Positions 61,301 to 64,000 are shown, counted from the first letter of the stretch. The stretch: DNA of 64,000 nucleotides from Leishmania mexicana MHOM/GT/2001/U1103 (GCF_000234665.1 NC_018338.1:112501-176500); one strand, 5' to 3'. Made by a program: numbers and translations. Notes: generated from the sequence alone by a model not told the origin.

Positions 61301-64000
61301 CGTCCAGCAGCAGCTCCGCGCCGTCCTCGTCGTCTGCACCGTCCAGCAGCAGCTCTGCGCCGTCCTCGTCGTCTGCGCCGTCCAGCAGCAGCTCCGCGCC
61401 GTCTTCGTCGTCTGCGCCGTCCAGCAGCAGCTCTGCGCCGTCCAGCAGCAGCTCCGCGCCGTCCTCGTCGTCTGCGCCGTCCAGCAGCAGCTCCGCGCCG
61501 TCCTCGTCGTCTGCACCGTCCAGCAGCAGCTCCGCGCCGTCTTCGTCGTCTGCGCCGTCCAGCAGCAGCTCTGCGCCGTCTTCGTCGTCTGCGCCGTCCA
61601 GCAGCAGCTCTGCGCCGTCCTCGTCGTCTGCGCCGTCCAGCAGCAGCTCCGCGCCGTCCTCGTCGTCTGCGCCGTCCAGCAGCAGCTCCGCGCCGTCCTC
61701 GTCGTCTGCACCGTCCAGCAGCAGCTCTGCGCCGTCTTCGTCGTCTGCGCCGTGCTGGTGGTCTGCGCCGTCCAGCAGCAGCTCTGCGCCGTGCTGGTGG
61801 TCTGCACCGTCCAGCAGCAGCTCTGCGCCCTGCTGGTGGTCTGCGCCGTCTTCGTCGTCTGCGCCGTCCAGCAGCAGCTCCGCGCCGTCCTCGTCGTCTG
61901 CACCGTCCAGCAGCAGCTCTGCGCCGTCCTCGTCGTCTGCGCCGTCCAGCAGCAGCTCCGCGCCGTCCTCGTCGTCTGCACCGTCCAGCAGCAGCTCTGC
62001 GCCGTCCTCGTCGTCTGCGCCGTCCAGCAGCAGCTCCGCGCCGTCTTCGTCGTCTGCGCCGTCCAGCAGCAGCTCTGCGCCGTCCTCGTCGTCTGCACCG
62101 TCCAGCAGCAGCTCTGCGCCGTCCTCGTCGTCTGCGCCGTCCAGCAGCAGCTCCGCGCCGTCTTCGTCGTCTGCGCCGTCCAGCAGCAGCTCTGCGCCGT
62201 CCAGCAGCAGCTCTGCGCCGTCCTCGTCGTCTGCGCCGTCCAGCAGCAGCTCTGCGCCGTCTTCGTCGTCTGCGCCGTCCAGCAGCAGCTCTGCGCCGTC
62301 CTCGTCGTCTGCACCGTCCAGCAGCAGCTCTGCGCCGTCTTCGTCGTCTGCGCCGTCTTCGTCGTCTGCGCCGTCCAGCAGCAGCTCTGCGCCGTCCTCG
62401 TCGTCTGCACCGTCCAGCAGCAGCTCTGCGCCGTCCTCGTCGTCTGCACCGTCCAGCAGCAGCTCCGCGCCGTCCTCGTCGTCTGCGCCGTCCAGCAGCA
62501 GCTCCGCGCCGTCTTCGTCGTCTGCGCCGTCCAGCAGCAGCTCTGCGCCGTCTTCGTCGTCTGCGCCGTCCAGCAGCAGCTCTGCGCCGTCCTCGTCGTC
62601 TGCACCGTCCAGCAGCAGCTCTGCGCCGTCCTCGTCGTCTGCGCCGTCCAGCAGCAGCTCCGCGCCGTCCTCGTCGTCTGCACCGTCCAGCAGCAGCTCT
62701 GCGCCGTCCTCGTCGTCTGCGCCGTCCAGCAGCAGCTCCGCGCCGTCCTCGTCGTCTGCACCGTCCAGCAGCAGCTCTGCGCCGTCCTCGTCGTCTGCGC
62801 CGTCCAGCAGCAGCTCCGCGCCGTCCTCGTCGTCTGCGCCGTCCAGCAGCAGCTCTGCGCCGTCCTCGTCGTCTGCGCCGTCCAGCAGCAGCTCTGCGCC
62901 GTCCTCGTCGTCTGCACCGTCCAGCAGCAGCTCTGCGCCGTCCTCGTCGTCTGCGCCGTCCAGCAGCAGCTCCGCGCCGTCCTCGTCGTCTGCGCCGTCC
63001 AGCAGCAGCTCTGCGCCGTCTTCGTCGTCTGCGCCGTCCAGCAGCAGCTCTGCGCCGTCCTCGTCGTCTGCACCGTCCAGCAGCAGCTCTGCGCCGTCCT
63101 CGTCGTCTGCGCCGTCCAGCAGCAGCTCCGCGCCGTCCTCGTCGTCTGCACCGTCCAGCAGCAGCTCTGCGCCGTCCTCGTCGTCTGCACCGTCCAGCAG
63201 CAGCTCTGCGCCGTCCTCGTCGTCTGCGCCGTCCAGCAGCAGCTCTGCGCCGTCCTCGTCGTCTGCACCGTCCAGCAGCAGCTCTGCGCCGTCCTCGTCG
63301 TCTGCGCCGTCCAGCAGCAGCTCCGCGCCGTCTTCGTCGTCTGCGCCGTCCAGCAGCAGCTCTGCGCCGTCTTCGTCGTCTGCGCCGTCCAGCAGCAGCT
63401 CTGCGCCGTCCTCGTCGTCTGCACCGTCCAGCAGCAGCTCTGCGCCGTCCTCGTCGTCTGCGCCGTCCAGCAGCAGCTCCGCGCCGTCCTCGTCGTCTGC
63501 ACCGTCCAGCAGCAGCTCTGCGCCGTCCTCGTCGTCTGCACCGTCCAGCAGCAGCTCTGCGCCGTCCTCGTCGTCTGCGCCGTCCAGCAGCAGCTCCGCG
63601 CCGTCTTCGTCGTCTGCGCCGTCCAGCAGCAGCTCCGCGCCGTCTTCGTCGTCTGCGCCGTCCAGCAGCAGCTCTGCGCCGTCCTCGTCGTCTGCGCCGT
63701 CCAGCAGCAGCTCTGCGCCGTCCTCGTCGTCTGCACCGTCCAGCAGCAGCTCTGCGCCGTCTTCGTCGTCTGCGCCGTCCAGCAGCAGCTCCGCGCCGTC
63801 CTCGTCGTCTGCACCGTCCAGCAGCAGCTCTGCGCCGTCCTCGTCGTCCGCGCCGTCCAGCAGCAGCTCCGCGCCGTCCTCGTCGTCTGCGCCGTCCAGC
63901 AGCAGCTCTGCGCCGTCCTCGTCGTCTGCGCCGTCCAGCAGCAGCTCTGCGCCGTCCTCGTCGTCTGCGCCGTCCAGCAGCAGCTCTGCGCCGTCCTCGT
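32349..64000 (+). CDS. PPG: Giant proteophosphoglycan with LRR head and Ser/Ala/Pro repeat array, 3' incomplete
   Basis: ATG 32349 opens a frame with no stop. Residues 1-36 form a signal peptide (AAALLCVALLAFVCVGV core). Two homologous leucine-rich modules follow, each with an N-cap WTCxNFC (W77 and W402), LRRs of the TLPxxWxxLxxLxxLxLxxNxLxG type, and a C-cap (C326-T-C328 and C627-G-C629), separated by a short Ser linker near 355-362. From about residue 663 the chain is APSSSSAPSSSSS repeats. This is the architecture of Leishmania proteophosphoglycans, secreted or surface glycoproteins whose serines carry phosphoglycan chains. No membrane anchor or C-terminus is in the window. Two 100-N gaps interrupt the frame and one extra base near 41100 shifts it, so treating everything to 64000 as one gene is inference; the contigs could derive from more than one tandem PPG copy. 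Confidence 0.85.
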   Translation, partial: MSFLSRRCTRQHPAIAAALLCVALLAFVCVGVRSASDEAGALNCSAPVPNYSAAEQKHTRMFLDTIKAAIPALASVWTCDNFCAHEGVECTEAGLHVHLNVNDLISSLPEIPEGVIGSSVVVAKFTFSGDINNLKGTLPISWHQLTSLSSFLFISTDTEDTPPQMRGTSIKNRVMANGAEVIPAEWENTAPRDGSLPVSRVSDSNMVGSLHSAWAGVNTKHRNYLQSGIGGRSLPEEWGNMSNIRVLNLTNLNLSGTLPASWSSLSLLEQLHVANNQLHGTLPASWGSLKSLIDLQLIGNKLTGTIPQEWGEMTALEKISLQLDYCTCVPHSWITRNVEVRLYSTVLGVDCPITSDCGSSSSSSSELECDGPIPFYTASQQVHTRNFLEAFKYTITALQPLWTCTNFCVWEYVHCTPAGVAVEITGTEFFGSVPEVPADVNPSEVVVTTLDFSHSVWLEGRYPNNWASLTSLQKVSFAYTSMWGTLPSQWGSMSVLKFLDLSFTWTDGKFPESWSRLANLEVLRLVHLTIPDHLPASWSSMKALRELDLDSTSVSGTLPPSWGALKNLEILSMPNNNIDATLPDEWSSLTQLRTLHLHHNKLVGSIPETYNAMVTLTRVSLEVNRLCGCLPSTWAEKNGVSMTITAQPEVLAPDCATENICETQTESSSSATTSSSSSVPSSSSSAPSSSSAPSSSSSAPSSSSAPSSSSSAPSSSSAPSSSSSAPSSSSAPSSSSSAPSSSSAPSSSSSAPSSSSAPSSSSSAPSSSSAPSSSSSAPSSSSAPSSSSSAPSSSSAPSSSSSAPSSSSAPSSSSSAPSSSSAPSSSSSAPSSSSAPSSSSSAPSSSSAPSSSSSAPSSSSAPSSSSSAPSSSSAPSSSSSAPSSSSAPSSSSSAPSSSSAPSSSSSASSSSSAPSSSSSAPSSSSAPSSSSSAPSSSSAPSSSSSAPSSSSAPSSSSSAPSSSSAPSSSSSAPSSSSAPSSSSSAPSSSSAPSSSSSAPSSSSAPSSSSSASSSSSAPSSSSSAPSSSSAPSSSSSAPSSSSAPSSSSSAPSSSSAPSSSSSAPSSSSAPSSSSSAPSSSSAPSSSSSASSSSSAPSSSSSAPSSSSAPSSSSSAPSSSSAPSSSSSAPSSSFAPSSSSSAPSSSFAPFSSSSAPCSSSAPSSSSSAPSSSSAPSSSSSAPSSSCAPSSSSSAPSSSSAPSSSSSAPSSSSAPSSSXXXXXXXXXXXXXXXXXXXXXXXXXXXXXXXXXXSSSSAPSSSSSAPSSSSASSSSSSASSAPSSSSASSSSSSAPSSSSSSSASYSSSSASSAPSSSSSAPSSSSSSSAQSSSSSAPSSSSSSSASSSSSSASSSSSSAPSSSSAPSSSSSAPSSSSASSSSSSASSAPSSSSASSSSSSAPSSSSSSSASYSSSSASSAPSSSSSAPSSSSSSSAQSSSSSAPSSSSSSSASYSSSSAPSSSSSASSAPSSSSASSSSSSAPSSSSSSSASSSSSSASSSSSSASSAPSLSSASSSSSSAPSSSSAPSSSSSAPSSSSAPSSSSSAPSSSSAPSSSSSAPSSSSAPSSSSSAPSSSSSSSAQSSSSSAPSSSSSSSASYSSSSAPSSSSSASSAPSSSSASSSSSSAPSSSSSSSASSSSSSASSSSSSAPSSSSSSSASYSSSSAPSSSSSSSASYSSSSAPSSSSSASSAPSSSSASSSSSSAPSSSSAPSSSSSAPSSSSAPSSSSSAPSSSSAPSSSSSAPSSSSASSSSSSAPSSSSASSSSSSAPSSSSSASSAPSSSSASSSSSSAPSSSSAPSSSSSAPSSSSAPSSSSSAPSSSSAPSSSSSAPSSSSAPSSSSSAPSSSSAPSSSSSAPSSSSSSSASYSSSSAPSSSSSASSAPSSSSASSSSSSAPSSSSAPSSSSSAPSSSSAPSSSSSAPSSSSAPSSSSSAPSSSSAPSSSSSAPSSSSAPSSSSSAPSSSSAPSSSSSAPSSSSAPSSSSSAPSSSSLSSAQSSSSSAPSSSSASSSSSSAPSSSSASSSSSSAPSSSSAPSSSSSAPSSSSAPSSSSSAPSSSSAPSSSSSAPSSSSAPSSSSSAPSSSSSSSAQSSSSSAPSSSSSVSAPSSSSSAPYSASSSSSSSTTTTVEPTGNPVLPSFSSASSLRDSFYDNLYLMXXXXXXXXXXXXXXXXXXXXXXXXXXXXXXXXXXSSAPSSSSSAPSSSSAPSSSSSAPSSSSAPSSSSSAPSSSSAPSSSSSAPSSSSAPSSSSSAPSSSSAPSSSSSAPSSSSAPSSSSSAPSSSSAPSSSSSAPSSSSAPSSSSSAPSSSSAPSSSSSAPSSSSAPSSSSSAPSSSSAPSSSSSAPSSSSAPSSSSSAPSSSSAPSSSSSAPSSSSAPSSSSSAPSSSSAPSSSSSAPSSSSAPSSSSSAPSSSSAPSSSSSAPSSSSAPSSSSSAPSSSSAPSSSSSAPSSSSAPSSSSSAPSSSSAPSSSSSAPSSSSAPSSSSSAPSSSSAPSSSSSAPSSSSAPSSSSSAPSSSSAPSSSSSAPSSSSAPSSSSSAPSSSSAPSSSSSAPSSSSAPSSSSSAPSSSSAPSSSSSAPSSSSAPSSSSSAPSSSSAPSSSSSAPSSSSAPSSSSSAPSSSSAPSSSSSAPSSSSAPSSSSSAPSSSSAPSSSSSAPSSSSAPSSSSSAPSSSSAPSSSSSAPSSSSAPSSSSSAPSSSSAPSSSSSAPSSSSAPSSSSSAPSSSSAPSSSSSAPSSSSAPTSSSSAPSSSSAPSSSSSAPSSSSAPSSSSSAPSSSSAPTSSSSAPSSSSAPSSSSSAPSSSSAPSSSSSAPSSSSAPTSSSSAPSSSSAPSSSSSAPSSSSAPSSSSSAPSSSSAPSSSSSAPSSSSAPSSSSSAPSSSSAPTSSSSAPSSSSAPSSSSSAPSSSSAPSSSSSAPSFVVCAVQQQLCAVFVVCADQQQLCAVLVVCAVQQQLRAFLVVCTVQQQLRAVLVVCAVQQQLCAVFVVCAVQQQLCAVFVVCADQQQLRAVLVVCTVQQQLRAVLVVCAVQQQLRAVLVVRAVQQQLCAVLVVCAVLVVCAVQQQLCAVLVVRAVQQQLCAVLVVCAVQQQLCVVFVVCAVQQQLRAILVVRAVQQQLRAVLVVRAVQQQLCVVFVVCAVQRQLRAVLVVCAVQQQLRAVLVVCAVQQQLCAVQQQLCAVLVVCAVQQQLCVVFVVCAVQQQLCVVFVVCAVQQQLCAVLVVRAVQQQLCAVLVVCAVLVVCAVQQQLCVVFVVCAVQQQLCVVFVVCAVQQQLCVVFVVCAVQQQLCAVLVVRAVQQQLCAVLVVCAVQQQLCAVLVVRAVQQQLCAVLVVCAVQQQLRAVLVVRAVQQQLCAVLVVCAVQQQLCVVFVVCAVQQQLRAILVVCAVQQQLCAVLVVCAVQQQLCAVLVVCAVQQQLCAVLVVRAVQQQLCAVLVVCAVQQQLRAVLVVCAVQQQLCAVFVVCAVQQQLCAVLVVCAVQQQLRAVLVVRAVQQQLCAVLVVCAVQQQLRAVLVVCAVQQQLCAVLVVRAVQQQLCAVLVVCAVQQQLCAVLVVCAVQQQLRAVLVVCAVQQQLCAVLVVCAVQQQLRAVLVVRAVQQQLCAVLVVCAVQQQLRAILVVRAVQQQLRAVLVVRAVQQQLCAVLVVCAVQQQLRAILVVRAVQQQLRAVLVVRAVQQQLCAVLVVCAVQQQLCAVLVVRAVQQQLCAVLVVCAVQQQLRAILVVRAVQQQLRAVLVVRAVQQQLCAVLVVCAVQQQLCAVLVVRAVQQQLRAVFVVRAVQQQLRAVLVVRAVQQQLCAVLVVCAVQQQLCAVLVVRAVQQQLCAVLVVCAVQQQLCAVLVVCAVQQQLRAVLVVRAVQQQLCAVLVVCAVQQQLCVVFVVCAVQQQLRAVLVVRAVQQQLCAVLVVCAVQQQLRAILVVRAVQQQLRAVLVVRAVLVVRAVQQQLCAVLVVRAVQQQLRAFLVVCTVQQQLCAVLVVCAVQQQLRAVLVVCAVQQQLCAVLVVRAVQQQLRAFLVVCTVQQQLCAVLVVCAVQQQLRAVLVVCAVQQQLRAFLVVCAVQQQLRAFLVVCTVQQQLCAVLVVCAVQQQLRAVLVVCAVQQQLRAVLVVCAVQQQLRAVLVVCAVQQQLRAVLVVCAVQQQLCAVLVVCAVQQQLRAILVVRAVQQQLRAVLVVRAVQQQLCAVLVVCAVQQQLCAVLVVRAVQQQLCAVLVVCAVQQQLRAVLVVRAVQQQLCAVLVVCAVQQQLCVVFVVCAVQQQLRAILVVRAVQQQLCAVLVVRAVQQQLRAILLVRAVQQQLRAVFVVRAVQQQLCAVLVVCAVQQQLCAVLVVCAVQQQLRAVLVVRAVQQQLCAVLVVRAVQQQLRAVLVVRAVQQQLCVVFVVCAVQQQLCVVFVVCAVQQQLCAVLVVCAVQQQLCVVLVVCAVQQQLCAVLVVRAVQQQLCAVLVVRAVQQQLCAVLVVRAVQQQLCAVFVVCAVQQQLRAVLVVCAVQQQLCAVLVVCAVLVVRAVQQQLCAVLVVCAVQQQLCVVLVVRAVQQQLCAVLVVRAVQQQLCAVFVVCAVQQQLRAVLVVCAVQQQLCVVFVVCAVQQQLRAVLVVRAVQQQLCAVLVVCAVQQQLCAVLVVRAVQQQLCAVLVVRAVQQQLCAVLVVRAVQQQLCAVLVVRAVQQQLCVVFVVCAVQQQLRAILVVRAVQQQLCAVLVVCAVQQQLCAVLVVCAVQQQLCAVLVVRAVQQQLCAVLVVCAVQQQLCAVLVVRAVQQQLCAVLVVCAVQQQLCVVLVVCAVQQQLCVVLVVCAVQQQLCAVLVVRAVQQQLCAVLVVCAVQQQLCAVLVVCAVQQQLCAVLVVCTVQQQLCAVFVVCAVQQQLCAVFVVRAVQQQLCAVFVVCAVQQQLRAVLVVCAVQQQLCSVLVVRAVQQQLRAVLVVCAVQQQLRAVLVVCAVQQQLCSVLVVRAVQQQLCAVLVVRAVQQQLRAVLVVCPVLVVRAVLVVRAVQQQLCAVLVVRAVQQQLCAVLVVRAVQQQLCAVLVVRAVQQQLRAVLVVRAVQQQLRAVLVVRAVQQQLRAVLVVRAVQQQLRAVLVVRAVQQQLCAVLVVCAVQQQLCAVLVVRAVQQQLCAVLVVRAVQQQLCAVLVVCAVQQQLCAVLVVRAVQQQLRAVLVVRAVQQQLCAVLVVRAVQQQLRAVLVVRAVQQQLCAVLVVRAVQQQLCAVLVVRAVQQQLCAVLVVRAVQQQLCAVFVVRAVQQQLRAVFVVRAVQQQLCAVLVVRAVQQQLCAVLVVRTVQQQLCAVLVVCAVQQQLRAVLVVRTVQQQLCAVLVVCTVQQQLRAVLVVRAVQQQLRAVLVVRAVQQQLCAVLVVRAVQQQLCAVLVVRTVQQQLCAVLVVCAVQQQLCAVLVVRAVQQQLCAVLVVRAVQQQLRAVLVVRAVQQQLCAVLVVRAVQQQLCAVFVVRAVQQQLRAVFVVCAVQQQLRAVLVVRTVQQQLRAVFVVCAVQQQLRAVLVVRAVQQQLCAVFVVRAVQQQLCAVLVVRAVQQQLCAVLVVRAVQQQLCAVLVVCAVQQQLCAVLVVRAVQQQLCAVFVVRAVQQQLRAVFVVRAVQQQLCAVLVVRAVQQQLCAVLVVRAVQQQLRAVLVVRAVQQQLCAVFVVRAVQQQLCAVFVVRAVQQQLCAVFVVRTVQQQLCAVFVVRAVQQQLCAVLVVRAVQQQLCAVLVVCAVQQQLRAVLVVRAVQQQLCAVLVVRAVQQQLCAVFVVRAVQQQLCAVLVVRAVQQQLCAVLVVRAVQQQLCAVLVVRAVQQQLCAVLVVRAVQQQLCAVLVVRAVQQQLRAVLVVCAVQQQLCAVLVVRAVQQQLCAVFVVRAVQQQLCAVLVVRAVQQQLCAVLVVCAVQQQLCAVLVVCAVQQQLRTVLVVCAVQQQLRAVLVVCAVQQQLCAVLVVRAVQQQLCAVFVVRAVQQQLCAVLVVRAVQQQLCAVLVVRAVQQQLCAVLVVRAVQQQLRAVLVVCAVQQQLCAVLVVRAVQQQLCAVFVVRAVQQQLCAVLVVRAVQQQLCAVLVVRAVQQQLCAVLVVCAVQQQLCAVFVVCAVQQQLCAVFVVRAVQQQLCAVLVVRAVQQQLCAVLVVCTVQQQLRAVLVVCAVQQQLRAVLVVRAVQQQLCAVLVVRAVQQQLCSVLVVCTVQQQLCAVFVVCAVQQQLCAVLVVRAVQQQLRAVLVVCAVQQQLCAVLVVCAVQQQLCAVLVVRAVQQQLCAVLVVRAVQQQLRAVLVVRAVQQQLRAVLVVRAVQQQLRAVLVVRAVQQQLCAVLVVRAVQQQLCAVLVVRAVQQQLRAVLVVRAVQQQLCAVLVVRAVQQQLCAVLVVCAVQQQLCAVLVVRAVQQQLRAVLVVRAVQQQLCVVLVVCAVQQQLCTVLVVRAVQQQLCAVFVVRAVQQQLRAFLVVCTVQQQLCAVLVVCAVQQQLRAVLVVRAVQQQLCAVFVVCAVQQQLRAVLVVRAVQQQLCAVFVVCAVQQQLRAVLVVRAVQQQLCAVFVVCAVQQQLCAVLVVCAVQQQLCAVFVVCAVQQQLRAVLVVRAVQQQLCAVFVVRAVQQQLCAVLVVCAVQQQLRAVLVVCAVQQQLCAVLVVCAVQQQLCAVFVVCAVQQQLRAVLVVRTVQQQLCAVLVVCTVQQQLCAVLVVCAVQQQLCAVFVVCAVQQQLRAVLVVCTVQQQLCAVFVVCAVFVVCAVQQQLCAVLVVCTVQQQLCAVLVVCTVQQQLRAVLVVCTVQQQLCAVLVVCAVQQQLRAVFVVCAVQQQLCAVFVVCAVQQQLCAVLVVCTVQQQLCAVLVVCAVQQQLCAVLVVCTVQQQLRAVLVVCTVQQQLCAVLVVCAVQQQLRAVFVVCAVQQQLCAVFVVCAVQQQLCAVLVVCTVQQQLCAVFVVRAVQQQLCAVLVVCAVQQQLRAVLVVCTVQQQLCAVLVVCTVQQQLCAVLVVCAVLVFCTVQQQLCAVLVVCAVQQQLRAVFVVCAVQQQLRAVLVVCAVQQQLCAVLVVCAVQQQLRAVLVVCTVQQQLCAVFVVCAVQQQLCAVLVVCTVQQQLCAVLVVCAVQQQLRAVLVVCAVQQQLRAVFVVCAVQQQLRAILVVRAVQQQLCAVFVVCAVQQQLCAVLVVCAVQQQLRAVLVVRAVQQQLRVVLVVRAVQQQLSVVLVVCTVQQQLCAVLVVCAVQQQLCVVFVVCAVQQQLRAILVVRAVQQQLRAVLVVCAVQQQLCAVLVVCAVQQQLRAVLVVRAVQQQLCAVLVVCAVQQQLCVVFVVCAVQQQLRAVLVVRAVQQQLCAVFVVCAVQQQLRAVLVVRAVQQQLCAVLVVCAVQQQLCAVLVVCAVQQQLCAVLVVCAVQQQLCAVLVVRAVQQQLCAVLVVCAVQQQLRAVLVVRAVQQQLCAVLVVRAVQQQLCAVLVVCAVQQQLCAVLVVRAVQQQLCAVLVVRAVQQQLCVVLVVCAVQQQLCAVLVVRAVQQQLCAVLVVRAVQQQLCAVLVVCAVQQQLCVVLVVCAVQQQLCAVLVVRAVQQQLCAVLVVRAVQQQLCAVLVVCAVQQQLCAVLVVRAVQQQLCVVLVVCAVQQQLCAVLVVRAVQQQLCAVLVVRAVQQQLCVVFVVCAVQQQLCVVFVVCAVQQQLCAVLVVRAVQQQLCAVLVVCAVQQQLCVVLVVCAVQQQLCAVLVVRAVQQQLCAVLVVRAVQQQLCAVLVVCAVQQQLCVVFVVCAVQQQLCAVLVVCAVQQQLCAVLVVCAVQQQLCAVLVVRAVQQQLCAVLVVRAVQQQLCVVLVVRAVQQQLRAVLVVCAVQQQLRAVLVVCAVQQQLRAVLVVCAVQQQLRAVLVVCAVQQQLCAVLVVCAVQQQLRAVLVVRTVQQQLCAVLVVCAVQQQLCAVFVVRAVQQQLCAVLVVCAVQQQLCAVLVVCAVQQQLRAVLVVRTVQQQLCAVLVVCAVQQQLCAVFVVRAVQQQLCAVLVCAVQQQLRAVLVVCAVQQQLRAVLVVRAVQQQLCAVLVVRAVQQQLRAVLVVRAVQQQLRAVLVVCAVQQQLCAVLVVCTVQQQLRAVLVVCTVQQQLCAVLVVRAVQQQLRAVLVVRAVQQQLRAVLVVRAVQQQLRAVLVVCAVQQQLCAVLVVCAVQQQLCAVLVVCAVQQQLCAVLVVCAVQQQLCAVFVVRAVQQQLCAVLVCAVQQQLRAVLVVCAVQQQLRAVLVVRAVQQQFCAVFVVRAVQQQLCAVFVVRAVQQQLCAVLVVRAVQQQLCAVLVVCTVQQQLRAVLVVCAVQQQLCAVLVVCAVQQQLCAVLVVCAVQQQLRAVLVVCAVQQQLRAVLVVCAVQQQLCAVLVVRAVQQQLRAVLVVCAVQQQLCAVLVVCAVQQQLCAVFVVCAVQQQLCAVLVVCAVQQQLCAVLVVCAVQQQLRAVLVVCAVQQQLCAVFVVCAVQQQLCAVFVVCAVQQQLCAVLVVCAVQQQLCAVLVVRAVQQQFCAVFVVRAVQQQLCAVLVVCTVQQQLRAVFVVCAVQQQLCAVFVVCAVQQQLCAVLVVRAVQQQLRAVLVVRAVQQQLRAVLVVCAVQQQLCAVLVVCAVQQQLCAVFVVCAVQQQLCAVFVVCAVQQQLCAVLVVCAVQQQLCAVLVVRAVQQQFCAVFVVRAVQQQLCAVLVVCTVQQQLRAVFVVCAVQQQLCAVFVVCAVQQQLCAVFVVCAVQQQLCAVLVVCAVQQQLRAVLVVCAVQQQLCAVFVVCAVQQQLCAVFVVCAVQQQLCAVLVVCAVQQQLCAVLVVRAVQQQFCAVFVVRAVQQQLCAVLVVCTVQQQLRAVFVVCAVQQQLRAVLVVRAVQQQLCAVLVVRAVQQQLCAVLVVCTVQQQLRAVLVVCAVQQQLCAVLVVCAVQQQLCAVLVVRAVQQQLRAVFVVCAVLVVCAVQQQLCAVLVVCAVQQQLRAVLVVCAVQQQLRAVLVVCTVQQQLCAVLVVCAVQQQLRAVLVVCTVQQQLCAVLVVCAVQQQLCAVFVVCAVQQQLRAVFVVCAVQQQLRAVLVVCTVQQQLCAVLVVCAVQQQLRAVLVVCTVQQQLCAVFVVCAVQQQLCAVLVVCTVQQQLCAVFVVRAVQQQLCAVLVVCAVQQQLRAVLVVCAVQQQLRAVFVVCAVQQQLRAVLVVCAVQQQLCAVFVVRAVQQQLCAVLVVCAVQQQLCAVLVVCAVQQQLRAVLVVCTVQQQLCAVQQQLCAVLVVCTVQQQLCAVLVVCAVQQQLRAVLVVCTVQQQLCAVLVVCTVQQQLCAVLVVCAVQQQLRAVLVVCTVQQQLCAVFVVCAVQQQLRAVLVVCAVQQQLRAVLVVCTVQQQLCAVFVVCAVFVVCAVQQQLCAVLVVCTVQQQLRAVFVVRAVQQQLRAVLVVCAVQQQLRAVLVVCTVQQQLCAVLVVCAVQQQLRAVLVVCTVQQQLCAVLVVCAVQQQLCAVLVVCAVQQQLCAVLVVCAVQQQLCAVLVVCAVQQQLRAVLVVCTVQQQLCAVFVVCAVQQQLRAVLVVCTVQQQLCAVLVVCAVQQQLRAVFVVCAVQQQLCAVQQQLRAVLVVCAVQQQLRAVLVVCTVQQQLCAVQQQLCAVFFVRAVQQQLRAVLVVCAVQQQLRAVLVVCTVQQQLCAVLVVCAVQQQLCAVLVVCAVQQQLCAVLVVCAVQQQLCAVLVVCAVQQQLRAVLVVCTVQQQLCAVFVVCAVQQQLRAVLVVCTVQQQLCAVLVVCAVQQQLRAVFVVCAVQQQLCAVQQQLRAVLVVCAVQQQLRAVLVVCTVQQQLRAVFVVCAVQQQLCAVFVVCAVQQQLCAVLVVCAVQQQLRAVLVVCAVQQQLRAVLVVCTVQQQLCAVFVVCAVLVVCAVQQQLCAVLVVCTVQQQLCALLVVCAVFVVCAVQQQLRAVLVVCTVQQQLCAVLVVCAVQQQLRAVLVVCTVQQQLCAVLVVCAVQQQLRAVFVVCAVQQQLCAVLVVCTVQQQLCAVLVVCAVQQQLRAVFVVCAVQQQLCAVQQQLCAVLVVCAVQQQLCAVFVVCAVQQQLCAVLVVCTVQQQLCAVFVVCAVFVVCAVQQQLCAVLVVCTVQQQLCAVLVVCTVQQQLRAVLVVCAVQQQLRAVFVVCAVQQQLCAVFVVCAVQQQLCAVLVVCTVQQQLCAVLVVCAVQQQLRAVLVVCTVQQQLCAVLVVCAVQQQLRAVLVVCTVQQQLCAVLVVCAVQQQLRAVLVVCAVQQQLCAVLVVCAVQQQLCAVLVVCTVQQQLCAVLVVCAVQQQLRAVLVVCAVQQQLCAVFVVCAVQQQLCAVLVVCTVQQQLCAVLVVCAVQQQLRAVLVVCTVQQQLCAVLVVCTVQQQLCAVLVVCAVQQQLCAVLVVCTVQQQLCAVLVVCAVQQQLRAVFVVCAVQQQLCAVFVVCAVQQQLCAVLVVCTVQQQLCAVLVVCAVQQQLRAVLVVCTVQQQLCAVLVVCTVQQQLCAVLVVCAVQQQLRAVFVVCAVQQQLRAVFVVCAVQQQLCAVLVVCAVQQQLCAVLVVCTVQQQLCAVFVVCAVQQQLRAVLVVCTVQQQLCAVLVVRAVQQQLRAVLVVCAVQQQLCAVLVVCAVQQQLCAVLVVCAVQQQLCAVL
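34381..35997 (+). repeat. 39-bp tandem array, first contig
   Basis: About 41 units coding APSSSSAPSSSSS. Each unit is an 18-base block (Ala-Pro-Ser4, serines as TCN) plus a 21-base block (Ala-Pro-Ser5, middle serines as AGC). Variation is mostly silent (TCT/TCC before GCG, TCC/TCT after CCG). Amino-acid changes to Phe and Cys cluster near the 3' end, just before the gap. Confidence 0.95.
35998..36097. other. Assembly gap (100 N)
   Basis: Exactly 100 N inside the repeat array; a conventional filler for a gap of unknown size. Frame continuity across it cannot be judged. Confidence 0.97.
36098..38729 (+). repeat. Variant Ser-rich repeat array, middle contig
   Basis: In the same reading phase as the first contig but of a different flavour: many units read ASSSSS, SASYSSSS or SAQSSSSS, there are longer Ser runs from duplicated TCCTCGTCG blocks, and the basic unit length varies (18, 21, 27, 30 bases). 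The array ends in a Ser run and four threonines (38718-38729). Confidence 0.9.
38730..38816 (+). other. Non-repetitive coding tail of the middle contig
   Basis: After the threonine run the frame continues VEPTGNPVLPSFSSASS and then LRDSFYDNLYLM up to the gap. This is the only non-repeat coding sequence after the LRR head. It may be the beginning of a proteophosphoglycan C-terminal region, or the low-quality end of a contig; the last 40 bases are unusually AT-rich. Confidence 0.6.
38817..38916. other. Assembly gap (100 N)
   Basis: Exactly 100 N separating unique sequence on the left from canonical 39-bp repeats on the right; gap of unknown size. Confidence 0.97.
38917..64000 (+). repeat. 39-bp tandem array, third contig, runs off the window
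   Basis: About 25 kb, roughly 640 units of APSSSSAPSSSSS, still repeating at the last base. Units differ mainly by silent changes. Some units gain or lose a whole 18- or 21-base block or a single codon, always in multiples of three except at 41100. Regional flavours are visible: GCGTCG (Ala-Ser) variants are common at about 41590-46700 and 53750-55640, while GCACCG variants are frequent at about 52190-53460 and from 58600 onward. Confidence 0.97.
61753..61839 (+). repeat. Three consecutive Cys-Trp-Trp variant units
   Basis: In three successive 39-bp units (61753-61761, 61792-61800, 61831-61839) the codons TCC TCG TCG are replaced by TGC TGG TGG, giving APCWWSAP instead of APSSSSAP. The units are exactly 39 bases apart and otherwise canonical, apart from CCC for CCG before the third. 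Confidence 0.9.
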
